A DNA stretch of 64,000 bases, from contig JACGCM010000428.1 of assembly GCA_014058105.1 (NCBI GenBank), forward strand, positions 62,001 to 126,000. Direction: 5' to 3'. Under the pieces are notes generated by a model. That model was not told the DNA's origin. It did not search any database and worked only from the letters and a program-made list of their open reading frames with translations. This document shows, in pieces, positions 1 through 11,273 of the stretch. Source of the stretch: Kingdonia uniflora (taxonomy: Eukaryota > Streptophyta > Magnoliopsida > Ranunculales > Circaeasteraceae). The first letter of the stretch is position 1. Each line of letters starts with the position of its first letter. A program made the translations under genes and the position numbers.

Positions 1-80
1 ATCCTACCAAATTGTTTGTTATTCATTAATTCTTCTTCTAAGGTTAGTCTCTAATTCAATTGTGGATTAAGTGGTATCTA
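1..80 (+). repeat. End of 5' LTR and primer-binding site of gypsy A1
   Basis: Bases 1-69 match the last part of the 3' LTR ending at 4054: shared runs around ATTCATTAATTCTTCTTC and AGTCTCTAATT, ending in GATTA. TGGTATC starts at 72, two bases inside the LTR end. It resembles the usual plant primer site for initiator Met tRNA (TGGTATCAGAGC), but its last bases are changed. Confidence 0.75.
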
Positions 81-218
81 ATTTTTGAGTTAGGATTTTT
101 TTGGGGCTGGTGGTTTGTGGTCTCTATAAGTGACCGACTCAAGCCAACAATGGAGATACTTGTGAGTCTGTTGAAGATATAGAGTAAACCTAATTCAAAG
201 AAGAACGTGAATACACAG

Positions 219-1250
219 ATGGGCGATTTAAAAGATCATCTCTCAAATCTCTCAAATCAATTTTTTAACCTAACTACTACTCTAGGAGAGTTAGTAAAAT
301 AGTTAGCTCTCGCGAATTACTTTAAGGCATCCACTTCCGAAGCGACAAGATTGTAAGAAGAAGAAAGGAGTTGTGGAGGAGGAGAATGCCAAGGGTAACG
401 AAGAAGAAGATAGATATTCTAGTGATGCCAAATCTGTAGAAGAAAAATTGGTTATTGGTAAGTCCATAAATCTTATGCGTAATCTTCACAATAATTTTAA
501 AATTAAAATTTCAGTATTTAACGGGTCAATCGATGCTCAGAAATTAAATAACTGGATAGATAGGTTAGAGTCTTATTTGTTTTTTAACATTAAATTTGTA
601 AGTCATATACTCACGTGGTAGAAATCTTATAAGAAATGCCACATCGTAGGAAGTTTGAGTTGGAAGGAATTCAAGGTCCTGGTTAGGAAGCAGTTTTACC
701 CAACTGGGTAAGAATAGGAGAGATGGTTTAAATAGCATCATTTCTACCAAAAGCATATGCAATTAATATAATAGTACACTACGGAGTTTCATAACTAAAC
801 TTTGGTTTTAGACATCGATGTGAAGGAGTATGAGGTATTCATGAAGTAAATGTGTGGCTTGTTAGAGTCTATTAGAAGGGAGTTAAAACTCTTTAATGTG
901 GTAAATATTAAAAATGCTACCATGAAGGTAATTACTATTGAAGACAAGTACTTGAAAAGTGACATGAAGACAAGCACAAGTCGGGGTACAAGTCTGGTTT
1001 AAGGAATGAGCATAAGGGAGAGTCCGAGGGAGAGGGGTCTTTATCCAAGGAGAATTATTACAGTTATTGTAAGGCAAGTGGGCCTAGTTTAGATAAATGT
1101 TGGAAACTTTACCCGGAGCTTAGGCCGAAGGAGGAGAAGAACAAGAAAGAGAAACATGTACTAGCCGCAACTGTTGTTGACCTCCAGGATTTAGATAAAT
1201 TAAATCCTAAGCTTAATCCTATCTCTCAGCAGACTATGGCTACCGAAGAG
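219..1250 (+). pseudogene. Gypsy A1 gag remnant
   Basis: The Met at 219 matches the gag start of copy A2 at 23880. An acidic, Lys/Glu-rich N-terminal part precedes a retrotransposon-gag-like stretch around 500-900 (FNGSIDAQKLNNWIDRL). A broken zinc-finger-like motif ends in CWKLYPEL near 1060-1125. In related gypsy gags this position holds a C-x2-C-x4-H-x4-C knuckle that binds RNA; here the second Cys remains but the first Cys and the His are lost. Stops interrupt the frame several times (for example 297-299 and 619-621). Confidence 0.7.
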
Positions 1251-1815
1251 GCGTGTCAGGAAGAACTTTTTCATATAAGTATTCAGGTGACGTAGAGCTT
1301 GGTAGGGGTTATTATTGATTCGAGTAGCCAAAAGAACTTGATTTTTAAAGTGTTGGTGAAGAAGATAGGTTTGCATACTACAACTCATCCAAAACCGTAT
1401 GGTTTGGGGTGGATTCATAAAGATGTAGAGTTGAAGATCACGAAGGAGTATACATTCAAGATTGCGATCACTAAAAGTTTTATTGATGAGGTGACGTGTG
1501 AGGTGGTTCCTTTAGATGTTTATCATATCGTTTTGGGTAGCCCAAATCTTTGGGATCGAGAAATTATTCATTACCGTAGAGCTCGCAAGTATCGTCTTAT
1601 AAAAGAAGGAAAACAGTTCCATATAAATGCTTAGAAGGATTATTTCATAACGGAGAATTTAGTAATGGCAACTTAGGTGAAGAGGTTGATTAATGTAAGC
1701 GACAAGTTTGTGATATTAGTTCGACCAGTTGAAGAGTATACGTCGGCTAAAGTATTGTCGGCTATGACAATGTCTCCTAAGCAGTAAACTAAAATGGAGA
1801 AGTTGCAAGAGGAGG
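1251..1815 (+). pseudogene. Gypsy A1 aspartic protease remnant
   Basis: The open stretch 1299-1634 reads as a retropepsin-like domain. IIDSSSQKNLI takes the place of the family's ...DPGSQKNLI seen in copy A2, so the catalytic Asp remains but the Gly of the DSG/DTG/DPG motif has become Ser. The segment DVYHIVLGSPNLWDR matches the conserved second half (VILGSPYLWDQ in A2). The protease would cut the Gag-Pol precursor. A stop after HINA (1632-1634) and others further on end the frame before the deletion junction. Confidence 0.7.
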
Positions 1816-3330
1816 CTGTGGTACAATCCGATCACAAACCGTTACTATTTTTGTATACACAGTCCAAGCTGTAATAAGGTCATCATTTTGAAGTGGTTGT
1901 CATATCTACAATAGTTTACCTTGATTATCAATTATAAGAAGGGAGTAGACAACAACATGGCTAACATGTTATCTCGACCCTCATTACCAACTATTTCCAC
2001 TTTGTTGGTAGCTGTGTAGATACAGCCTATTGTTTCGTCTGAGTATGTTGCAAGGTATGACGATGACAAAGATCTTCTTGTGATTCACCTAGAGTTGCTA
2101 TATGGCAAGACATGTGAGTATGAATTGAAAGATGATGTAATTTATGAGGAAACTCTACTACGTATTCCTGAGGGTGGAGTCCGTTTACATTGAATTGACG
2201 AGGCTTATTATTCTCAGGTTGCAAGTCATTTCGGGGTTGAGAAGACTTTATTAAATTTTTGGCGTTATGTTTATTACCTGAAGGTGCATATAGATATTGC
2301 TCGTGTGGTTCTTGGTTGCATTCTATGCAACACATCGAAGCCTTCGAATCATAAATTGGGACTATATTTACCATTACTAGAATCTAACCGACCTTGGGAG
2401 AGTATATCAATGGATTTTATGGGTGATTTGTTGATGACCAAGTGTAAGAATGATTATCTGTTTGTGGTGGTATATCAATTCAGCAAGATGATAGTCCTTA
2501 TTCCATGCCAGAAGATGATTATCGGTGAAAGAGCAACGCTATTATTTTTTGAATAAGTTCGGTGGTATTTTGGGCTCCCTTCTTCTATTATTTATGATAT
2601 GGATAACCGCTCTTTGGGGCATTTCTGGAGATCGTTATGGGGGATGATAGATACTAAGTTGAAGATAAGTACCTCGCTTCATCCACAGACTAACGGGCAA
2701 ACATAGGTAGTCAATCGCACTTTGGTTCATTTAATACAGGGATTCCAATTTAAGCATCCTAAGACATGGGATGAGCATTTACCGTATCTTCAAATTATTT
2801 TTAACTTGGCGATTCATGGCACTCCACTTTGAAATCTTCATTTGAAGTTTGTCTTGGGTACATACCTCAAATCCCCTTTGATATGGCCTTTAGTCTTGGA
2901 GATAAGATAGTATCGGAGAAGGAGGAAGAGAAACAAGTTAAAACTCAGTGTTTCATTAAGAAGATAAGTAAGGTTCATAAGGTGGTTAAAGAATAATTAA
3001 AAAAGACTCAAGTATAGTATATAGCTTGACACGACAAGCATCGTGTTGAATGTATGTTTCAAGTGGGCAATCTAGTTTGGTTATTTTCGGGTAAGGAACG
3101 ACTAATGGGATAAGGTTAAAAGCTCAAGCCTATCCATTAAAGTCCGTTTACTATACTCAAGAAGATTGGTGGCAAGGCATTCTAATTGGATTTGCCACTA
3201 TTTATGAAGATGTATAAGGTGATTAATGTCGAGCATTTGAAACTCTTTGAGTCGTCTCTTCTAGATAAAGACTCTACAAACCAACACTCGCTTGCCGTCA
3301 ATTGATGGCTTATGGATGGAAAAATAAGAT
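1816..3330 (+). pseudogene. Gypsy A1 RNase H tail and integrase remnant
   Basis: It starts abruptly at the deletion junction with the C-terminal end of the RNase H or connection region, including the LSRP motif near 1970. Integrase follows: a degraded zinc-binding region (2200-2340), the core with SMDFMGDLL near 2410, a D at the second catalytic position near 2590, and HPQTNGQ near 2680-2700. The C-terminal region contains VINVEHLKLFE near 3220. Stops and frameshifts are frequent. Integrase inserts element cDNA into the chromosome; this copy cannot be functional. Confidence 0.75.
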
Positions 3331-3527
3331 CCATTGCAGGAGGATTGTATTTTAGAGACGAAGGTTACTGCTACAAGACAGGGAAGCATCGAGTCATTCA
3401 GAGTTGGGAAGAAAGGTCAACTACCATGTAAGTTGAAGTGGTACAATAGGGAAATAGGCACGGTCACTTTCCCTCATCTTAAATTTTAACCTGAGCTGGA
3501 GCTTAGGGCTTCTAAAGGGGGCAACCA

Positions 3528-4054
3528 TGATCCTGGAAGATCTGGTCTGAATTTTAGGCAAATTTGCCAAAGTCGTTCGAACGAGATTTAGAGTCATTTC
3601 GAACAGAAAAATGTTATGTTCAGACTAAACCCAGTTTGAGTCTTCTATTTGAAGAGAGTCCTGCTTCTATTCGAATAAAGTCATGCTCTATTCGAATAGA
3701 GCCAAGTCTGAGTCTTCTATTCGAATAAAGTCAATCTTTATTCGAACAAATACTATTTTGAGTCTTTTATTCAAATAAATAAATATTTTGTTTGAAAAGA
3801 GACACGACTACTTCAATTTTTATGTCTTATATTGTAACTAGGAAACTTGTAACCTATTAAAGGGAAAGGCTAGGCAATGTGAAGGGGAAAAGAGAGTGAA
3901 ATTCTAGTTATAATCTAGAACTGAGTGTTTTAAGGATTAATTGTAATAAATTAAACTGAGTAATAAAAGTTCCAATTAAGAGATTATCCCATAAAATCAT
4001 TTCTTATTCGTTAATTCTTCTTCTTCGATTAGTCTCTAATTTGATTGTAGATTA
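3528..4054 (+). repeat. 3' LTR of gypsy A1
   Basis: It begins TGATCCTGGAAG just after the purine tract and ends GTAGATTA, matching the A2 LTR ends (TGATCTAGGAGG ... GTTGATTA). The first half is an array of short units with TTCGAA or TTCGAATA cores (about 3570-3800), the same U3 minisatellite as in A2. It is about 527 bp against 579-580 bp in A2, so it has probably lost a few units. Confidence 0.8.
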
Positions 4055-4164
4055 TCGTATGATAAAGGTTAAAGTGCTACAAGATGCGGAAATAACATAC
4101 TAAAGGCAGAGAAGAAAAGTAAACTTTTATTAAAACTGTACAGGCTGCAAACAAATATTTTAAT

Positions 4165-4363
4165 CTATCTATAGCTTATACAACCGCACTCGCGAGAACG
4201 CTTATGACCTACAGTAGATATATCATCTTCATCTTCTACAATGTTTTTTTACCATGCCACGAAGTTAACCGTGACAGTTTGCCTCAACCAGAATGATGTT
4301 GGGAAATTGGTGAAGCTAAAAGTAGTCTTCACTGGTTTCTTCCACCTCAACAGTAGTTAAAAC
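4165..4363 (-). pseudogene. Possible 3'-terminal exon of an unidentified gene (minus strand)
   Basis: On the minus strand, a pyrimidine tract ending CTTTCAG just before 4363 looks like a 3' splice site. It is followed by ~200 bp readable to a stop at 4165-4167, with C-terminal residues GHKRSRECGCISYR. An AATAAA signal lies 34 bp downstream (4126-4131). One in-frame stop or frame change is present. I do not recognise the protein. It could be a host gene fragment or part of an unrecognised transposon. Confidence 0.25.
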
Positions 4364-5130
4364 CTGAAAGAAGAGTGTTCGTAATTCATCTAGCTTGACT
4401 ATAACTCGTGGCTCACGTTCTTTACAATGGGTCTGGGATCTTATTTTCACCATCACCTTTTTAAGTTTTGCTAAGGGAAGGAAGAGATACTAATTCCTTA
4501 AACAAAAGAGAAGTTATGTATAAGCTAGCTTGACATACCACATATTCCAACAGTTAAAGTGAGTGTAATTAGTACACAACGAAATTTATCAAGTTCCAAA
4601 AGTGAAAGATCCTCGGTCGAGTTTCTCAACTAAAATCACCTGTGCTTTTAGTTGAACGGGGGCGATTATAAGAACTTACTCCCGGCCTCGAACTCATCTG
4701 CGAAAATTGATATTTAAAGTAGTGACTCAACCTAGCAATCACAAGGTGACGTACTAGAATGGTGGCTCATTAAAGAAGCCGTTACAAGGAAGAGGAATCA
4801 TTCATACCGTTACACTATCGTTACGAAGGCTCATCAAAGCTATTTTGTAATATCTATTATTAAAAGGAGATAATGGTCATGAAACGGTCATAATATGATA
4901 ACTATAAATAAGATCAAGAAATAACATATTCCAGGTGGACTTTAGACTTTAAAAGAACAAGATAACTAAGTTGTAAAAATTGAATATGGTGCACGGTTTT
5001 TAACTCTGCATGCGTACGTAAGTGAACCTTATCTCTTCTGGGGTAATACTGTCTAATTTGTTGGGTGCAAGTTAGTGTTACGAATAATATTTTTCCTCTT
5101 TTGGGTTGTTTAGGGGGGAATTGACCAGTC
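4364..5130. other. Unassigned intergenic stretch
   Basis: No convincing coding region or paired repeat was found. A GC-richer patch near 4640-4700 (GAACGGGGGCGATTATAAG) and a TATA-like ACTATAAATAAG near 4900 would suit the inside of an LTR, but no partner copy exists in the window to define ends. Confidence 0.4.
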
Positions 5131-5234
5131 AAGCTCTGTTGACTTGGTCTTTGTTACCGTTTCTGGCAACATTCAATCACCTCCATGGCCGCTTCTCTCT
5201 ATAGCTCAAACAAGGGTTCATAACCTCATAAATT

Positions 5235-6590
5235 ATGGATCTTTGGGATATGGAGAATGCTTCAATGGTGCGGGCTTTGGAAGAGGATACTTAAACTTTA
5301 TTTACGAAGTTATTCAAAACTAAATTGGTGGATGTCAGTAATCAACCCATGCCTGGGATGCGTGGTGAATTCCCAGCTATCAAAATTCCAGAAGTGGGTG
5401 TTCAAAGCGGTGTTGATAGATTCAAATTTAGTCTTATAGGTTGATTATACTTGGTGAAGACAAAGCTAGCAGTAACAAAAAGAGAAGCACTTGGTTAATG
5501 GAAAATATCAGGTAAATATCAATTTATCCCTTTAAGGAAAGGTTATTTCACTATCTTACTTGATAATGATGAGGATAAATTCAAGATTTGGAGAGGTGGA
5601 CCTTGGCACATTGATAGTCAATTGTTAAGAGTGATACCATGGTCGCAAATTTTGATGTAATGAAATCAAAAAATTCAAATGTAATGGTCTGGGTTAAATT
5701 CCCTTAACAACTGTGTATTGGGAGGAGGATATTCTTATGTCAATGGCAAGGACTATTGGAAATCCTGTACAAGTTGATGAAAGTACACTAAGAAGGAATA
5801 TTGGATTTGATGTGAGTGTCCTTGTAGAAGTGAATTTTTCAGTTCCAGTTCCCAGTAAGATCTTTGTGGAGAAAGAAAACTATGAGTTTGTTCAAGAAGT
5901 ACTTTTGGGTAGAACTTCTAAAATATGGTCACACTGCAAAGTGGCTGGGCATATGGTGTCTGAATGTAGGGATGTTAGAAAAGAAATTCAAGTTAAAACC
6001 ATTGCTACAAAGGATGGAGAGGCTAAAAAGCAGAAGAAAAAAAAAGGAATAGGAAGAAAAAGGAGGGGAATATGAAGAAGCAGATAGCACAAGGGACTGA
6101 GATTAACAAGAATAAATAGAAAAAAGTGTTGGTGGATGAGACACCTAACAATAAAGAAGTTGATAACCCTCAAACTCTGAAAACAAGACCTAACCATGGA
6201 GTTGTGGAGGTTTGGGAGAATACAATTCAAAGTTTGAGCCTATATAATGAAGGTGGGGACAGTACTACAAGTGCTGATTACTCTATACCTACTGTGAGTA
6301 ACAGAGCTAAGTCCACTAGTAAAGGAAGTGGTGGGGAAGCAGCTAGAGAGGCAAGTATTATTAAACAAGTTTGGGCTGATTTGGCAGAGCTGGAGAAAAC
6401 TGGTAGCAATAACAACAACATTGAGCGAGTTGAGATTGAAGACCATAATTCTGAAGGTAGTGATGAAGTTTATATAGAATTGACAGATAATAGCATTAAT
6501 GGTGATAATGACTCATACAACTTGCAAGAACTTGATCCTATTAATGAATCGACAACTATAAGAAATAGGAAGAATATGAGACTCTACTAA
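5235..6590 (+). pseudogene. LINE ORF1 (DUF4283/zinc-knuckle RNA-binding protein)
   Basis: The Met at 5235 opens MDLWDMENASMVRALEED, typical of the start of these proteins, with a stop soon after. A DUF4283-like core follows: GYFTILLDNDEDKFKIWRGG near 5545-5600 and PWHIDSQLLRVIPW near 5602-5645. Its second half is in the open stretch 5713-6075. The zinc knuckle at about 5920-5970 reads WSHCKVAGHMVSEC: three of four ligands remain and the first Cys is Trp. The tail (6126-6590) is acidic and Ser/Asn-rich. ORF1 proteins bind element RNA. At least three stops or frameshifts break it. Confidence 0.75.
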
Positions 6591-6977
6591 GCCAAGGTTT
6601 CTAATGTTCCCCTGGTTAAGAAGAGTACTAGGTGACAATAATAGAGGTTAAGATGATTAGAGTTATAAGATGAAATTGCAGAGGGGATGGAAATAAGAAT
6701 ACCTGTAATGCTATTAGAGGTATGGTTAAGAGCTATAATCCTAATCTCTTATGTATCATTGAGCCAAAAGTGATGCCGTTAACTATTTAACTAAGGAGTT
6801 TAGGGCTCAGCTCTATGGCCTTTGATGCCATTTACTGTGAAAATGGTAATAAAATCCCTAATATTTGGATTTTATGTTGTAAAAATTAGGATAAGCCTCA
6901 AGTATTAGCTAAGTCCCCCCAGCATATTGCTATTTTATTTGAGAATGTCATTATTTCTTTATTTCATGCCTACTTTT

Positions 6978-7343
6978 TGTTGTAAATACATACAATTGCT
7001 ATGATCAATAATAGGATATGGAAAACAGATAAAACTAACCTCTTCTCCTACTCTCAGAAAATCCTTTGTTCTTGAGTGGAGTCTTCCCTTGGATTGGCTG
7101 CAGACCTCAAAGGGATGGTTTTCTGTGTTGTAGCCTCCAAGAGGGACTTCCTCTCTATTTAACCTCATAAGGTTAGAGTCATCTTCCCATTATACCCTCA
7201 AACTCTAATAAAGAGTAACACTAGGTCCCACCTACTATAACTTGATGTAACAATTGGGCATAGCCAATAACACATATATGACCTATTAACATGTCTGCTC
7301 GTGAACCGAAAGAGTAGTGCCGATATAGATGGAAAATCCAACA
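6978..7343 (-). mobile_element. Solo LTR (366 bp), minus orientation, inside LINE endonuclease
   Basis: On the minus strand it begins TGTTGGATTTTCCATC and ends TTTACAACA, with the TG...CA ends and short inverted termini (TGTTG/CAACA) of an LTR. It is flanked by CTTTT (6973-6977) and CTGTT (7344-7348), a 5-bp TSD with one mismatch. Dropping the insert and one TSD copy restores a continuous endonuclease reading. No internal retrotransposon sequence is present, so it probably arose by LTR-LTR recombination. Its size suits a copia-type LTR, but the family is not identified. Confidence 0.85.
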
Positions 7344-9561
7344 CTGTTCCTATATCTCAAGAAGGGCTTTGTGGGAGGAACTCTTGATTATTGGTTCTAC
7401 TAATATTCCTTGGCTCGTGAGTGGAGACTTTAATGTGTTCCTCAGAGATGAAGAAAAAGTGGGGATAGAGGTGTCAGGTGGTCTGCTACAACAGAATTTC
7501 AGGAGTTTATCACTAAGTTTTCCCTTATAGACTGTAATTCTTTGGAAGCTAGTTTCACCTAGAGTAACCACCAAATGGGCAAGAACAGAATATTGTGTAA
7601 GCTGGATAGGATGTTCATGAATAAAGCTTGGATGGACAAACATGGTGATTGGAAATACAAAGTGTTGGCCAGAACAAATTCAGATCATGCACCTCTCATG
7701 GGCTGGGATATGAGGATTCCAAAAGTAGTTAATGGCCCCTTCAAATTCTATAATATGTGGATAAACCATGATAACTTCCTGGACAAGGTTAAGATGAACT
7801 GGGATCAAGTTTTGATGGGTGATCCTCTTTATGTTCTGAGTAAAAAGTTCAAAAAATTGAAGATGGATCTAAAAGAGCGGAATCTAAATGTGTTTCACGA
7901 CAACAATAGGGCTATGACAGATCTTACATATAGAATTGATCAGCTGGAAAGAAGATAAGAAGCTAATGTGGAGAATGATACTATTGCCAATGACTTACTC
8001 CTTGCTAATCAATAGTTGATAAAGGCTCAAAGAAATGAAGAAGATTTATGATTGCAAAAATAAATAGTAAATTGGCTGCAGTCTGGTGATAAAAATACAG
8101 CATATTTTCATGCTTTGACCAAGATCAAAACTAATAAGAGCTTCATTCACAGTATCATAGATGGTGGGGGTATGAGAATTGAAGCCCAGGCTGACATCAA
8201 GGAATACATTGTCAAATATTATACTGAAATTTTTTCCTTTAAACCTACTAGTAGGATTGATCTCTTACTTAATCTGGTGGAGAAGGTGATCAGAGAGGTG
8301 GAAAACAATCAAATTACTATTATTCCTGATGATTTGGAGATTAAAGAAGTAGTTTTTGGCCTTAACCCAAATAGTTTACCTGGACCGGATGGATTCTCTA
8401 GGCTGTTTTTTCAACATTATTGGGGTATTGTGGGGAAAGATGTTTCAAAGGCTATCCGATCCTACTTTGTGGATATTACTATGCCTAAGTGTTTTAATTA
8501 TAATCTTATTGTGCTTATTCCAAAAATTAAGGTTGCAACCAAGTTAAAACACTATAGACCTATCTGTATGGGGAATTTTGTAGTGAGAATTATCTCTAAG
8601 ATCCTTACTGTCAGACTGAGGCTTATTATTAAAAGAGTGGTGTCCAAAGAACGATGTGCTTTCATACAAGGGAGAAACATACATACATATGTAGGGTTGG
8701 CTTCAGAGTTGATTAATGAGTTGAGGAAGTGAAGACATGGTGGCAATGTGGGATCAAGTTAGATATGACCCAAGCTTATGATACTCTCAGTTGGGAATTT
8801 CTTATGGCAGTTCTTAAAAAAATGGAATTTGATTTAAAATTCTGTAAGTGGATACAAGTTCTTTTGAGAAGTGGCTTCACTTCTATTATGGTGAATAGAG
8901 ATCCGAATAAGTTCTTCAAATCAGGGAGGGGACCTAGACAAGGAGATCCCCTTTCCACCACTCTCTTTGCCCTTGCAGAAAATGTCCTTCGCAGTGGCCT
9001 TAATGACCTGGTTCACAGAGGATGTCTAAGACCTATGCTGATTACTAAAGGAGTGGCTGCCCCTAATTACCTTTTATTTGCAGATGGCATTTTTGTCTTT
9101 GTAAATGGTCACCTTGGAGGGCTTAAAAGTTTAAAGAATCTGCTGGAAATTTATCAAGATGTTGTTGGTCAAGTTTTCAGTATGGAAAAAAACAAGCTTT
9201 TCATGGAAGCAAGCTTTTCTGAAGGGACCTATCCTAAAAAATACCTTGGGATTCCTCTCATTCAGGGGAGAGTTAGCAAAGGCTACTATTAAACCCTTAA
9301 TTGACAAGATCAACAAAAGGGCTAGTGGCTGGGTAGGGAGCTTACTTTCTTTAAAGGTAGAGTAGTGTTGGTGAGATCAGTCTTGAGTAGTCTATCCATA
9401 TACAATATGGGGATTTCCAAGTGGCTTAATACCATATTAACAGAAGGTGAAAAAATTCTCAGAAACTTCCTTTGGTCTGGTAATCCAAACTCTAAGAAAG
9501 CCTATGTTGTGGGGTGGGATAAAACTTGTAAGCCTCTCAAGGAAGGTCGTTTGGCCATGAG

Positions 9562-10386
9562 CAGGGGCGGAGTCAGAGATTTAGGAGCAGGGGTGTCGGG
9601 GGTTTGGGGGCGGAGCCCCCGAAAAATAAAATTATAGAAATTTAAAGGGTATTTTTATAGCAAATCATTACAATTATCTACGATGCATATATGACGAAAT
9701 ATATCAATGAACATGGATACAAATAATGATTAGGCTAAGATTATTATAATATATATATATATATATATTTTAGAAAGCGTATAAATTAAGAGTTACTCTC
9801 CTCACCTTCTGATAAACCCCTTTCATTAGAATCAGAAACCCTACTTGTCGAGCCTCTCGCTCCTTTTTCACCAATCTCCTTAGCTGCAACCATGATTCAA
9901 GTGCCTACAAAGAAATCAGAGCGTTTATCAGTCTCAAATAATGGGGGTTTCAATCGTCAGTACAAGAAACTACTAGATACTATCACTGATATGAAAACAC
10001 ACTCGAAATCAACAAAAAAACACAAGAATTTCTCAAAATTGACCCCCATTTGCACCAAAACAAGATCAAATAAGACTCAAAATAAAGCCTAAAACACCAA
10101 AACGGGGTCAAATAAGGCGAGAAGAAGGAACAGAGATTGTCGCTCCAACAATAGACGCCATTGGAAGATCTGATCTGAGAGAATTAGAACCCTAGAAATG
10201 ATAGCACGAAGTGCGTGAGTGAGTTATGGAGAGAAACAGTGAGTCTTTATATGGAGAGAAACAGTGAGTTTTTTTTAATTTTGTAATATAGATATATATA
10301 TAATATATAAAAGGGAAATCTAAAAAAAAAAAGTGGGGGTGCCGGGCACCCCCTAGCACCCCCCCCCCCCCCTAAATCCGCCCCTG
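9562..10386. mobile_element. Non-autonomous hAT-type element (825 bp) with 8-bp TSD
   Basis: Terminal inverted repeats CAGGGGCGGA (9562-9571) and TCCGCCCCTG (10377-10386) are perfect over 10 bp. Flanking 8-bp direct repeats GCCATGAG (9554-9561 and 10387-10394) match exactly. An 8-bp TSD with a CAGGGGCGG-type end is characteristic of plant hAT elements. No transposase is encoded; a small open stretch at 9892-10092 has no recognised domain. Subterminal DNA is GC-rich with hairpin-forming GGGGGCGGAGCCCCCG (9608-9623) and a run of 14 C (10359-10372). Excision restores the LINE frame. Confidence 0.92.
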
Positions 10387-11273
10387 GCCATGAGAAGACT
10401 GAAGGAGGTGAATTTATCTCTTCTCATGAAGCTTGCATGGTTATTGCTGGTAAGAATGACTGGTCAAAGTTCATGAGAGCCAAGTTTATTACAAAGGCTT
10501 AACAAAATCTTTACTACTCAAGGATCATCTATTTGGGCAGGTGTGAGATGGACGGTAATAGAGGTTTAACAAAGAACTTGTTTGGTTATTGGTGATGGCA
10601 GTAGCATTGACTTATGGAGGGATAACTGGTGTTACCAATTTTCTCTTAAAGAGTTAATTGATTCAGAGGCATTACCTTGGAACAGATTAAAGGCCAAACT
10701 GAGTAGTATAATTATGGATGGAATTTTGGTGATCCCTGGTAACCTTGGTGTGATTCTGGGGAGGCTTAATAGTAATATATATGGTATCAAAATCTGCAGT
10801 GGCAAACTTGATAGAAGATTTTGGAAACTTGGCCTCAAAGGAAACTTTACTGTCAAAAATGTTTTTCAAGAAATTAGAATTATGGGGCAAACCAATTGGT
10901 AGAGTAAATACCTTTACAGGGAAGCCATCTACCCTAAATTAGGAATCTGGGGTTGGAGACTAGCTCATGGCTGCCTCCCAATAGATAAAATTATTAGGAA
11001 AAAAGGTATTGCTTCAGTCTCTATCTATTGTCATTGCAAAAATGCTGAAGATTCTACAGATCATTTACTCTAGAACTGTCCAATTACTAAACTTCTTTGG
11101 TACTGGCTTGCAGCAATCATGAAACTAAATATTGTTGACTGGAATCTGAAGAACTCTTTCAAGGCTATTGATAGCTTAAGCCGTTACTTGGAGGATCTTT
11201 GGCTGGGGGTTGTTCTGGGGGGTACCAACCTTATCTGGAAGGCTAGAAATGCCTGTATTTAAGAAGATGCTAC

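Larger units (their letters stand above)
1..4054 (+). mobile_element. Ty3/gypsy LTR retrotransposon, copy A1 (left-truncated by window)
   Basis: The window opens in the last ~69 bp of a 5' LTR, followed by a degraded initiator-Met-like primer site (TGGTATC at 72-78). Gag, protease and integrase remnants follow in gypsy order, then a purine tract (CTAAAGGGGG, 3512-3521) and a 3' LTR (3528-4054). The order PR-(RT-RH)-INT is known for Ty3/gypsy. The same family recurs at 23152-31918 (copy A2), and the two align throughout, which anchors the boundaries. A1 is shorter inside because the reverse transcriptase and most of the RNase H are missing at about 1815. Many in-frame stops show that it is dead. 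Confidence 0.88.
6653..11273 (+). pseudogene. LINE ORF2 part 1: endonuclease, reverse transcriptase, zf-RVT
   Basis: ORF2 starts at the Met at 6653 with the NCRG motif of the exonuclease/endonuclease/phosphatase fold. The endonuclease continues to the solo LTR and resumes at about 7344 (ALWEELL, GDFN near 7425, SDHAPL near 7680). RT spans about 8290-9250, with LPGPDGF, a DMTQAYD block (8766-8786) and RQGDPLS (8938-8958). The usual FADD at the active site reads FADG (9078-9089), so one catalytic Asp is lost. A frameshift lies near 8730. The zf-RVT region (10582-11130) includes WRLAHGCLP and a Cys/His cluster. The copia insertion cuts ORF2 at 11273. Confidence 0.82.

Noticed and set aside
6959..7168. 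Minus-strand 69-codon open frame
   Set aside because: It lies inside the minus-strand solo LTR, has no known motif, and LTRs do not normally encode proteins.
9749..9769. AT dinucleotide run as a separate mobile feature
   Set aside because: It is a simple microsatellite inside the hAT-type MITE, without further structure.
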